This document shows positions 1 through 5,734 of a stretch of DNA of 5,734 bases, piece after piece. Every line of letters starts with the position of its first letter. Position 1 is the first letter of the stretch. The position numbers and the translations under genes are program-made. Under the pieces are notes generated by a model. It was not told the origin of the DNA and did no database searches. It saw nothing but the letters and a program-made list of their open reading frames with translations. Source of the stretch: JBFHER01 sp041584055 (GTDB lineage Bacteria > Bacteroidota > Bacteroidia > Bacteroidales > UBA5342); NCBI GenBank assembly GCA_041584055.1, contig JBFHER010000261.1:1-5734 (forward strand), written 5' to 3'.

Positions 1-1
1 C

Positions 2-967
2 TTTTGTAGAACCAGAAAAGACACAAAAGATGTGGCTGATAAATTAATCCGTGATGGTTACAATGCAGATGCGCTGCACGGCGATTTATCTCAACAACAG
101 CGCGATTCTGTGATGCAGAAGTTTCGCTCTGGTCATTTACACATGCTGGTAGCCACAGACGTAGCTGCACGCGGACTGGATGTAAACGACCTGACGCACG
201 TTATCAATTTTAATCTGCCGGATGACCTTGAGGTATATATCCACAGGAGCGGTAGAACTGGTCGTGCAGGGAAAAGTGGAATTTCCATCACCATTCTCCA
301 TTCAAGAGAAACGGGAAAGGTGCGGGATCTCGAACGCATGTCAAAGAAAACCTTTACACGCATGCTGGTTCCAACAGGAACAGACATATGTGAAAAGCAA
401 TTGATCAGTCTGGTTGAAAAAGTCAAAGATGTTGAGGTAAATGAGTCACAAATTGCTGAATTTTTACCGGCAGTTTATGAAAAACTGGAACATTTAAACC
501 GCGAAGAACTTATCAAACACTTTGTATCAGTGGAGTTCAATAGGTTTCTTGATTATTATAAAAATGCACCGGATCTCAATGTACAGGTGCGTGAAAGATC
601 TCAGGAAAAAAGAGGCGACAGAGGTGGCAGAAGACGTGGAAACGCGTCCATGAGCCGATTATTTATAAACCTTGGCAGCAAAGACAACATCAGACCTGCG
701 AAACTCATCAGCCTTGTAAATGAGCAAACAGGACAAGCCGATATCGAAATTGGCGACATCAGCATCATGAAAAAATTCTCATTCCTGGATGTTGATGTCC
801 GACACACAAATGACATTATCAAGTCGTTCAAAGGCTTCAAATACAAAGGATTTAAAGTGTTTGTTGAAGAGGCAAATACAGCACAGCGCGGTGCATCTTC
901 CGGAAGCAATGCAGGAAGAGGCAATTCAAGCAGAAAAGGCAAACAATGGGGATCAAGAAACCGTTAG
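2..967 (+). CDS. DEAD-box RNA helicase, C-terminal part (5' end outside window)
   Basis: ATP-dependent RNA helicase, expected to remodel RNA in the cytoplasm (ribosome assembly, mRNA turnover or cold adaptation). The reading frame is already open at base 2 (FCRTRKDTKD...), matching the helicase motif IV region, so the GTG at 32 is internal and the gene is cut by the window edge. In the 321 visible residues: HGDLSQQQRD at about 26-35, motif V (VATDVAARGLDV) at about 50-61, and motif VI (HRSGRTGRAG) at about 81-90. Residues about 218-292 (SRLFINLGSKD...GFKVFVEEA) look like a DbpA-type RRM fold. The tail is rich in G, R, S and K (GRGNSSRKGKQWGSRNR), as in many DeaD/CsdA-like proteins. Motifs Q, I, Ia, II (DEAD) and III must lie upstream, so the exact subfamily (deaD, rhlE-like or dbpA-like) is left open. 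The DbpA-type domain alone does not prove 23S rRNA specificity. Family assignment is secure. Confidence 0.95.
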   Translation, partial: FCRTRKDTKDVADKLIRDGYNADALHGDLSQQQRDSVMQKFRSGHLHMLVATDVAARGLDVNDLTHVINFNLPDDLEVYIHRSGRTGRAGKSGISITILHSRETGKVRDLERMSKKTFTRMLVPTGTDICEKQLISLVEKVKDVEVNESQIAEFLPAVYEKLEHLNREELIKHFVSVEFNRFLDYYKNAPDLNVQVRERSQEKRGDRGGRRRGNASMSRLFINLGSKDNIRPAKLISLVNEQTGQADIEIGDISIMKKFSFLDVDVRHTNDIIKSFKGFKYKGFKVFVEEANTAQRGASSGSNAGRGNSSRKGKQWGSRNR

Positions 968-1011
968 CCAATTGCCCGACTGTTAAATCCACGAAATAAC
1001 ATCATTATAAG

Positions 1012-1044
1012 CGCCTTAAGTTATGCAAAAACTTAAGGCGTTTT
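1012..1044 (+). terminator. Rho-independent terminator of the helicase gene
   Basis: A perfect 11-bp inverted repeat (CGCCTTAAGTT at 1012-1022, AACTTAAGGCG at 1030-1040) with a 7-base loop is followed by TTTT and then ACTT. It starts 44 bases after the helicase stop. The stem has only five G/C pairs and the T run is short, but perfect pairing and position make a terminator the best reading. Confidence 0.85.
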
Positions 1045-1181
1045 ACTTCCACCAACACACAACACACTAGCCCACAGTCGCTTAACATTGAAATAAAAAC
1101 GTAAACAAAATTTAGCGTAATTCTTATCGAATAATTAGTTTTTCATTGCTAACTTAGAATTTCAATTTTAGGTGAAAAGCG

Positions 1182-1871
1182 ATGGCAGATTTAAATGGCT
1201 TGTCAATTACGTTTTCTGCGGTTCTAAAGGAATTACAGCTGGAATTTCTTGGAGGAAATAAAGTGAATTTTTCCGAGGTGGATTATTTATTGCATCGCTT
1301 GCAGAGTTCAAACTTAAACATGCTTCATTCGGACGATCAAAAAAAAGCGTTCTGGATTAATGTTTATAATGGCCTTACAAATTACATCATAGTTAAAAAA
1401 GGCATAAAGAGAACGATTATCTGCAACATGCACCTGCTGTCAACGTTCAAAATAGATATTGATGATTATCAGTGGTCTTTGAACCAGATAGAACACGGCA
1501 TTCTTCGAAGAAACAGCAAACCTCCTTATCACATAAGAATTCCATTTAACGCCGGTGATCCCCGTCGAAAACACATGCTTGTTCACAAAGATGAACGCAT
1601 CCATTTTGCTTTAAATTATGGCGGGAACTCGTGTCCGGCCGTCCGGTTTTATTCTGCCCAGGACATCAATGAAGAATTGGAGCTGGCCAAGAAAAGTTTC
1701 CTCGAAAAGAACCTGTCTGTTGACTACGAAAATAAAATCATCAGTTGTTCGCCATTATTTAAATGGTACCGCAAAGATTTTGAAGGAAAATATATCTTTG
1801 ATAAACTATACAAAGAATTTGCAATCAGGTATAACAGTTATAGTTGGTCTGTTGACATGAGGCCTTCCTAA
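1182..1871 (+). CDS. DUF547-family protein
   Basis: Protein of 229 residues from the DUF547 family (PF04784), whose biochemical role I do not know. Family blocks visible in order are KAFWINVYN (about 55-63), IEHGILR (103-109), DERIHFALNYGGNSCP (137-152) and SCSPLFKWYRKDF (188-200). The length fits a single complete domain. No signal peptide or membrane segment is seen, so a cytoplasmic location is inferred, whereas many bacterial relatives are exported. From memory, the third block usually reads HFALxCGxxSCP; here the first Cys is Tyr146 while Cys151 is kept. The ATG at 1182 is preceded by AGGTGAAAAGCG, a weak purine-rich site, and the next in-frame Met (residue 47) would remove part of the domain. 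It lies 31 bases before an AraC regulator on the same strand with no hairpin between them, so the two may share a transcript. Confidence 0.85.
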   Translation: MADLNGLSITFSAVLKELQLEFLGGNKVNFSEVDYLLHRLQSSNLNMLHSDDQKKAFWINVYNGLTNYIIVKKGIKRTIICNMHLLSTFKIDIDDYQWSLNQIEHGILRRNSKPPYHIRIPFNAGDPRRKHMLVHKDERIHFALNYGGNSCPAVRFYSAQDINEELELAKKSFLEKNLSVDYENKIISCSPLFKWYRKDFEGKYIFDKLYKEFAIRYNSYSWSVDMRPS

Positions 1872-1902
1872 GTATCCCAATTGGCTTTTACACATCAGAA
1901 TT

Positions 1903-2796
1903 GTGACAAAATCCTCCGGTCATATCCCAGTTTATAGTCTGCAGGCATTTAAAAAAGCCGGCGATGCCAGTCGTGGCTATCAGGTAGAAATATTTGATGC
2001 CAACCGGCATTTTCAGGTGAAATATCCACACAGTCATGACTTTTTTGAGGTTTTATTTTTGGATGAAGGATCAGGTTACCATGTAATAAACAGCAACAGG
2101 TATAAAATAAATCCGCCTTGCATCTTTTTCATGTCTCCGGGACAGGCGCACAAGCTTGAGTTTTCAAGTGACATTAAGGGCTACATATTTCTGTTCACCT
2201 CCGACTTTTTTTTGATCAATCAAGCCAATCACAATCGTCTGATTGAGTTTCCTTTTTTCTTCACGATTCAACAGGATAATCCACCATTATTACTAAAGAA
2301 AGCATCAGATACGCTGTTTTTAAAAAGCTTATTTTTACGAGGGATTGAAACCACAGAAAATGAAACAAGCCTGAGTCCGGATGTCATTCGCTCCCTACTT
2401 GAATTAATTTTATGCACCTGTGCCTCCTTGTACAAAGACAATTCCTCCATTCCTTCAAAAGGCAAAGGCAGTGTGCTTGTAAAACGATTCTTTCAGCTGG
2501 TTGAAGAAAACTACCAAAAAAACATACGCATATCTGAGTATGCTGAGATGCTGGCAGTTACTCCCAATCACCTGACGCAAACCGTCCGTATTTTAACAGG
2601 AAAACCATCTGCTCATTTCATACGAGACAAACAACTTCTTGAAATTAAACGACTTTTAGTCCACTCCAACCTTGGGGTAAGTGAAATTGCTCACCAACTA
2701 AATTTTACTGATCAAAGTTATTTTACAAAATTTTTCAAGAAGAACACAGGCGAAACGCCAAAATCATTTCGTTTAAAATCCATAAAAAGTACCTAA
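1903..2796 (+). CDS. AraC-family transcriptional regulator (cupin plus double HTH)
   Basis: DNA-binding regulator of 297 residues. The N-terminal part (about 35-95) is an AraC-type cupin sensor: KYPHSHDFFEVLFLDEGSG, then a proline-containing strand (NPPCIFFMSPGQAHKL). The C-terminal part (about 195-293) carries two helix-turn-helix units: ISEYAEMLAVTPNHLTQTVR at about 210-229 and VSEIAHQLNFTDQSYFTKFF at about 259-278, followed by the family signature KKNTGETPKSFR. The effector is unknown; His43 and His45 lie where cupin ligands often sit. The start is GTG at 1903: the frame upstream is closed by a TGA at 1858-1860, it has no ATG before residue 77, and a later start would destroy the cupin. 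No clear Shine-Dalgarno sequence is present. Possible targets are the DUF547 gene just upstream, its own gene, or ilvC downstream; nothing in the sequence decides this. Confidence 0.93.
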   Translation: MTKSSGHIPVYSLQAFKKAGDASRGYQVEIFDANRHFQVKYPHSHDFFEVLFLDEGSGYHVINSNRYKINPPCIFFMSPGQAHKLEFSSDIKGYIFLFTSDFFLINQANHNRLIEFPFFFTIQQDNPPLLLKKASDTLFLKSLFLRGIETTENETSLSPDVIRSLLELILCTCASLYKDNSSIPSKGKGSVLVKRFFQLVEENYQKNIRISEYAEMLAVTPNHLTQTVRILTGKPSAHFIRDKQLLEIKRLLVHSNLGVSEIAHQLNFTDQSYFTKFFKKNTGETPKSFRLKSIKST

Positions 2797-2819
2797 AATG
2801 ATGGCAATATTACATCATT
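2797..2819 (+). repeat. Inverted repeat just after the AraC gene stop
   Basis: AATGATG (2797-2803) and CATCATT (2813-2819) form a 7-bp stem around a 9-base loop, beginning at the base after the TAA stop. The stem is AT-rich and is not followed by a clean T run (AATTGGAATTT follows), so it is at best a weak terminator or a 3' processing hairpin. Chance is also possible in DNA this AT-rich. Confidence 0.35.
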
Positions 2820-2848
2820 AATTGGAATTTATTTACTTGCTTTGTATC

Positions 2849-2874
2849 ATTCAATTGGGATAACAAAATTGAAT
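2849..2874 (+). repeat. 8-bp inverted repeat in the ilvC leader
   Basis: ATTCAATT (2849-2856) and AATTGAAT (2867-2874) are perfect reverse complements separated by 10 bases (GGGATAACAA). The element lies 47 bases before the ilvC start. The 18-base centre-to-centre spacing, about two helical turns, would suit a dimeric repressor or activator, or the element could fold in the 5' leader RNA. No known operator is recognised. Low sequence complexity keeps confidence modest. Confidence 0.4.
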
Positions 2875-2921
2875 CAGATTTACAAATGAAAATAAAATAG
2901 TATCAATTAAAATCATACAAA

Positions 2922-4397
2922 ATGGCAAATTATTTCAACACATTACCATTGCGTCTTCAATTAGAGCAACTTGGAAAATGTGATTTCATGGAAGAATCAG
3001 AATTTTCTGATGGTGTTAAGAAGTTAGAAGGTAAAAAAATTGTTGTTCTGGGCTGTGGTGCACAAGGTCTGGCTCAAGGATTAAACATGAGAGACAGCGG
3101 TCTTGATGTATCTTATGCAATTCGCCAGATCGAGATTGACGAAAAACAAATTTCGTATCAAAATGCAACATCCAATAATTTTAAAGTTGGTACTTTTGAA
3201 GAATTGATTCCAACTGCTGACCTGGTACTGAACCTCACTCCGGACAAATATCACACCCCAGTAGTAAAAGCAGCAATGCCTTTAATGAAGAAGGGTGCTT
3301 GTCTTTCCTATTCTCATGGATTCAACATTGTTGAAGAAGGAATGGAAATTCGCAAAGATTTAACCGTAATTATGGTTGCTCCTAAATCACCTGCTACTGA
3401 AGTAAGAGCTGAATTCCTTCGTGGCTTTGGGGTACCAACCTTAATCGCAGTTCACAGAGAAAACGATCCAAACGGTGACGGACTTGATATTGCAAAAGCT
3501 TACTGTGTTGGCACAGGAGGACACAAAGCCGGGGTACTGCACTCTTCGTTTGTAGCAGAAGTAAAATCAGATTTGATGGGTGAGCAAACAATTCTTTGTG
3601 GTGTTCTTCAAACTGCCTCAATCCTTTGTTTCAATAAAATGGTTGAAAAAGGAATCGACAAAGGTTATGCATCAAAATTGGTTCAATATGGATGGGAAGT
3701 AACCACTGAAGCTTTAAAATTAGGTGGCATTACGCATATGATGGATCGTCTGTCAAACCCTGCAAAAATTAAAGCATTCAAATTAGCAGATGAGCTAAAA
3801 ACCATTATGCGTCCTTTGTTTGAAAAGCATATGGATGATATCATGGACGGCACCTTCTCTTCAACAATGATGGAAGACTGGGCAGCCGGTGATAAGAACC
3901 TTTTAAAATGGAGAGCGGCCACAGGTGAAACTGATTTTGAAAAAACACCTGCCGGAGATGTTGAGATCTCAGAACAGGAATATTTCGACAATGGTGTATT
4001 GATGGTTGCTTTTGTAAAAGCCGGTGTTGAACTTGCTTTTGATGTGATGAACGAGGCAGGCATCAAAGCTGAATCAGCATATTATGAATCATTGCACGAA
4101 ACACCCCTGATTGCAAATACCATCGCTCGCAAGAAATTGTATGAAATGAACCGGGTGATTTCTGACACTGCAGAATATGGTTGTTATTTATTTGATCATG
4201 CTGCACAGCCCTTGTTGGCAGATTTTATGAAATCAATCGATGTGAATGTAATTGGAAAACCTTACAAAGAAGGCAAAGACAATCATGTTGACAACAAAGA
4301 ACTGATCGAAATTAACGATGAGATACGTTACCACGATGTAGAAATCATCGGTGCTGAATTGCGCGAGGCAATGGAAGCCATGGAAGCGATCATCTGA
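2922..4397 (+). CDS. ilvC: Ketol-acid reductoisomerase, class II (long form)
   Basis: Converts 2-acetolactate to 2,3-dihydroxyisovalerate, and 2-aceto-2-hydroxybutyrate to its isoleucine-pathway equivalent, by Mg-dependent alkyl migration and NAD(P)H reduction; second common step of valine, isoleucine and leucine synthesis in the cytoplasm. At 491 residues it has the length of the E. coli enzyme, and from memory the two align without shifts at the active site: His132, Lys155, Glu213, Asp217, Glu221, Glu389, Glu393 and Ser414 all fall at the E. coli numbers. The N-terminal Rossmann domain has VVLGCGAQGLAQG at 41-53, and the duplicated KARI C-terminal domain makes this class II, not the roughly 330-residue class I. 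In the cofactor loop Arg68 and Ser78 are kept, but positions 69 and 76 are Gln and position 110 is Tyr. The start MANYFNTLPLR matches the E. coli N-terminus; no Shine-Dalgarno sequence precedes it. It is monocistronic here, with its own leader and terminator. Confidence 0.98.
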   Translation: MANYFNTLPLRLQLEQLGKCDFMEESEFSDGVKKLEGKKIVVLGCGAQGLAQGLNMRDSGLDVSYAIRQIEIDEKQISYQNATSNNFKVGTFEELIPTADLVLNLTPDKYHTPVVKAAMPLMKKGACLSYSHGFNIVEEGMEIRKDLTVIMVAPKSPATEVRAEFLRGFGVPTLIAVHRENDPNGDGLDIAKAYCVGTGGHKAGVLHSSFVAEVKSDLMGEQTILCGVLQTASILCFNKMVEKGIDKGYASKLVQYGWEVTTEALKLGGITHMMDRLSNPAKIKAFKLADELKTIMRPLFEKHMDDIMDGTFSSTMMEDWAAGDKNLLKWRAATGETDFEKTPAGDVEISEQEYFDNGVLMVAFVKAGVELAFDVMNEAGIKAESAYYESLHETPLIANTIARKKLYEMNRVISDTAEYGCYLFDHAAQPLLADFMKSIDVNVIGKPYKEGKDNHVDNKELIEINDEIRYHDVEIIGAELREAMEAMEAII

Positions 4398-4421
4398 TCA
4401 AGATTCGTATTACATCATAAT

Positions 4422-4460
4422 AAACCCCAAATGCAAATCGCATTTGGGGTTTTGTTTTTT
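4422..4460 (+). terminator. Rho-independent terminator of ilvC
   Basis: A perfect 13-bp stem (AAACCCCAAATGC at 4422-4434, GCATTTGGGGTTT at 4440-4452) with a 5-base loop AAATC is followed by TGTTTTTT. It begins 25 bases after the ilvC stop. On the minus strand the stem is followed by ATTATGATG, a poor T run, so it would be only a weak terminator for the converging operon. Confidence 0.95.
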
Positions 4461-4501
4461 ATGGATGCAGCACCAGTTGATATGAATTTTTTCAAGTGCA
4501 T

Positions 4502-4594
4502 AATAGGCCAGAAGACTCGTTGGATTTGAACTAAACCATTGTTGTCCGGATAAAATTCAATGAGTGCTTTTTGGTGCTCTAGCCATACAGACTT
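4502..4594 (-). other. Possible coding relic between convergent genes
   Basis: This stretch lies in the gap after ilvC. The minus-strand frame running from 4594 downward is open for 59 codons, to a TGA at 4415-4417, but has no plausible start; a TAA at 4595-4597 closes it upstream. The part at 4502-4588 reads like real protein, with a core of ALIEFYPDNNGLVQIQRVFW. A neighbouring frame then gives SLLAYYALEKI at roughly 4525-4490. From memory, a proline-aspartate-x-x-glycine-x-valine...FW stretch followed by an LLxYAxL stretch recalls the C-terminal part of AbiEi/DUF2186-type antitoxins, which would imply a frameshifted remnant. The resemblance is weak and unverified, and chance is a real alternative. 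Confidence 0.2.
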
Positions 4595-4603
4595 TTAACT
4601 TGC

Positions 4604-5269
4604 TCAATTACACCTCAAGTTACTGCTTTCATCCATTTCAAGATCAATTTTGTGCACTTTTCTAATCCTGAATTCTGATTTTTCAGCTGCTTTCCCCCTG
4701 ATGCTGATCATGGGCTTTGAAATGTATATATTGGATGAAGTCAGGTTCATCTCAGCATTGTTGAATTGCCCGGAATAGGATTGCACCCTGGATTTCATCA
4801 AATTAGCATAGACATAGTCAACCTCACTGTTGTCAAATCCGTTAAACGTTGCTTTAGTGCCGTTCAGGAAAAGTGAATCAATCTTTAGCTTATTAAAAGA
4901 CACTTTTCCGCCCTGTGATTCAACATGCAAAGAAACCGTTGAATTCACCACTATTTTCAACTGGGAATACTGATCGGATTTTTTAATCAGCAAGGTATCC
5001 CCAATCTTCTCCCACAGAATATCCGGACAAACCGAATCCTTATGATAATAGACCGTTGCCATATTCGTGTCACCGCACTTAATTTCAGTGTTCTGCCTAT
5101 CAACCTTAACATGGGTAAACGACGGCAAACCAACCTGATGAGTCTCAATCTTTATTTTTTGTTCCGCGCGTCGCTCCTGATCTGTGGCCTTCAGAAAAAT
5201 TACAAAAATCAGAAAGGCAAAAGCCAACAAACCGATGTAGGAGAATAATATTAATTTACTTGTCTTCAT
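4604..5269 (-). CDS. Membrane-anchored beta-rich protein, GIN/DUF2807-like
   Basis: Protein of 221 residues with a short basic N-terminus, one hydrophobic segment at about 6-27 (LILFSYIGLLAFAFLIFVIF), and then a polar region that would sit in the periplasm or on the cell surface. No lipobox cysteine follows the segment, so a transmembrane anchor is more likely than a lipoprotein. The body is a chain of short beta strands (FTHVKVDRQNTEIKCG, DTLLIKKSD, LKIVVNSTVSLHVES, KIDSLFLNGTKATFNG). This is the pattern of the GIN/DUF2807 beta-solenoid domain, but I assign it by pattern only. Three cysteines (65, 81, 220) could allow one disulfide. The ATG at 5267-5269 overlaps the TGA of the GntR gene as ATGA, and there is no separate Shine-Dalgarno sequence, so translation probably depends on reinitiation. 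It may act with the membrane protein encoded upstream; its function is unknown. Confidence 0.75.
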   Translation of the reverse strand: MKTSKLILFSYIGLLAFAFLIFVIFLKATDQERRAEQKIKIETHQVGLPSFTHVKVDRQNTEIKCGDTNMATVYYHKDSVCPDILWEKIGDTLLIKKSDQYSQLKIVVNSTVSLHVESQGGKVSFNKLKIDSLFLNGTKATFNGFDNSEVDYVYANLMKSRVQSYSGQFNNAEMNLTSSNIYISKPMISIRGKAAEKSEFRIRKVHKIDLEMDESSNLRCN

Positions 5270-5634
5270 TTTTTCAGTGTTTTAAGGTTGTCAATGATGG
5301 TATCAATCTCTGCCTTCTCAAGATCGAGCAGGAATAGTTTTTTCATAAAAACGGGAAATTCATTTTCGAAAAACTCTGTTTTTTGTTGCTTTCTGATTTT
5401 ATCATAGGCATCCCCTTCCACAAAATAACCGATCCCCCGCCGGTTCTTAATGATCTCATCATTTTGAAGTTCAGTGTATGTTCTCATGATCGTATTTGGA
5501 TTTACACCAGTTTCTGCAGCCATTTCGCGAACTGATGGAAGTTTGTCATTTGCTTTATAATCGCCGTACAATATCTTTTCACAGATGCTATCGGCTATCT
5601 GAAGAAAGATGCTTTTATTATTGTTAAATTCCAT
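5266..5634 (-). CDS. GntR-family transcriptional regulator, YtrA subfamily
   Basis: Regulator of 122 residues. The N-terminal winged helix (about 1-72) has the GntR pattern: IFLQIADSICEKILYGDYK, then KLPSVREMAAETGVNPNTIM with the recognition helix at about 45-55, and the wing NRRGIGYFV at 64-72. The C-terminal part is only about 50 residues (helical, charged, ending DTIIDNLKTLKK), too short for the FadR or HutC effector domains and right for YtrA, whose short tail serves dimerisation. YtrA-type regulators usually repress adjacent ABC-transporter genes, and here the upstream gene encodes a membrane protein. The ATG is one base after the stop of that gene and has an unusually strong Shine-Dalgarno sequence; the 3' end overlaps the next gene by 4 bases. 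The effector is unknown, and autoregulation is inferred from the family only. Confidence 0.92.
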   Translation of the reverse strand: MEFNNNKSIFLQIADSICEKILYGDYKANDKLPSVREMAAETGVNPNTIMRTYTELQNDEIIKNRRGIGYFVEGDAYDKIRKQQKTEFFENEFPVFMKKLFLLDLEKAEIDTIIDNLKTLKK

Positions 5635-5635
5635 A

Positions 5636-5734
5636 TCAAACCTCCTTTTCTTTTAAACGGTAAAAGGCAGATGCATGCAAAACAAATGTGGATAACCAGA
5701 TAAAAGCGCTTAACAGATTAAAAGCCTGTTCTTC
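5636..5734 (-). CDS. C-terminal end of a membrane protein (5' end outside window)
   Basis: The minus-strand frame entering from the right edge is open for 32 codons and stops with TGA at 5636-5638. It encodes a hydrophobic helix (FNLLSAFIWLSTFVLHASAF) followed by a short basic tail (YRLKEKEV), the usual end of a polytopic inner-membrane protein with a cytoplasmic C-terminus. The stop is one base before the GntR start and the frame carries that gene's Shine-Dalgarno site, so it is very probably a real gene in the same operon. Next to a YtrA-type regulator, an ABC-transporter permease is the most likely identity, but the fragment is too short to assign a family. Confidence 0.6.
   Translation of the reverse strand, partial: EEQAFNLLSAFIWLSTFVLHASAFYRLKEKEV
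5641..5647 (-). promoter_or_regulatory. Strong Shine-Dalgarno site for the GntR gene
   Basis: On the minus strand AAGGAGG ends 6 bases before the GntR ATG. It lies inside the last codons of the upstream gene (KEKEV, stop). A full-consensus site is unusual for this phylum and for the other starts in the window, and it supports the chosen start. Confidence 0.75.

Noticed and set aside
601..942. 113-codon minus-strand ORF within the helicase gene
   Set aside because: A shadow of the arginine/glycine-rich coding strand, with no independent support.
1150..1157. TAACTTAG before the DUF547 gene as a Bacteroidota -7 box (TAnnTTTG)
   Set aside because: It matches five of the six fixed bases, but no TTTG lies at the expected distance upstream, and such matches are frequent in AT-rich DNA.
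2798..2821. Seven-codon ORF (MMAILHH) in the ilvC leader as an attenuation leader peptide
   Set aside because: It is very short, has only one Ile and one Leu, and no alternating terminator/antiterminator pair with a T run follows it.
2886..2900. Four-codon ORF (MKIK) just before ilvC
   Set aside because: Too short to judge and expected by chance in this composition.
3683..4066. 127-codon minus-strand ORF within ilvC
   Set aside because: It lies wholly inside a clearly real, conserved gene and its serine-rich translation is typical of an antisense shadow.
4461..4529. Plus-strand 22-codon ORF after the ilvC terminator
   Set aside because: It follows directly on the terminator, has no ribosome site, and its translation shows no recognisable pattern.
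4563..4580. Hairpin GAGTGC...GTGCTC as a terminator of the minus-strand operon
   Set aside because: Pairing on the plus strand needs two G-U pairs; on the minus strand these become A-C mismatches, so the relevant RNA would not fold.

Overview
The window most likely comes from a Bacteroidota chromosome. The reasons are an AT-rich background, starts that mostly lack a Shine-Dalgarno sequence, a DEAD-box helicase with a DbpA-type RNA-binding domain and a glycine/arginine/serine-rich basic tail, an AraC regulator of the cupin plus double-HTH type common in that phylum, and a YtrA-like short GntR regulator. A genus cannot be named from this sequence. I see no rRNA, tRNA, insertion sequence, CRISPR array or phage gene.

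Plus strand, left to right. The window opens inside a DEAD-box RNA helicase (C-terminal half only), closed by a strong hairpin terminator at 1012-1044. Next come a DUF547-family protein (1182-1871) and, 31 bases later, an AraC-family regulator (1903-2796); the spacing suggests they may be co-transcribed. A 125-base leader with two inverted repeats precedes ilvC (2922-4397), a complete class II (long, E. coli-type) ketol-acid reductoisomerase of branched-chain amino acid synthesis. It stands alone rather than beside ilvD/ilvB and is closed by a textbook terminator at 4422-4460.

Minus strand, right to left. Three genes are packed head to tail and converge on ilvC: the C-terminal end of a membrane protein running off the window (5636-5734), a YtrA-like GntR regulator (5266-5634), and a membrane-anchored, beta-rich protein resembling the GIN/DUF2807 group (4604-5269). 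The first junction has one spacer base, and the second is a 4-base ATGA overlap, so translation is probably coupled. YtrA-type regulators usually control adjacent transporter genes, so this is probably the 3' end of a self-regulated membrane-transport or envelope-stress operon.

Most of the window is ordinary. The points most worth a second look are the altered NADPH-phosphate pocket of the reductoisomerase, the tightly coupled minus-strand module, a coding-like relic between the converging genes, and the lost cysteine in the DUF547 protein. I found no clearly new system.
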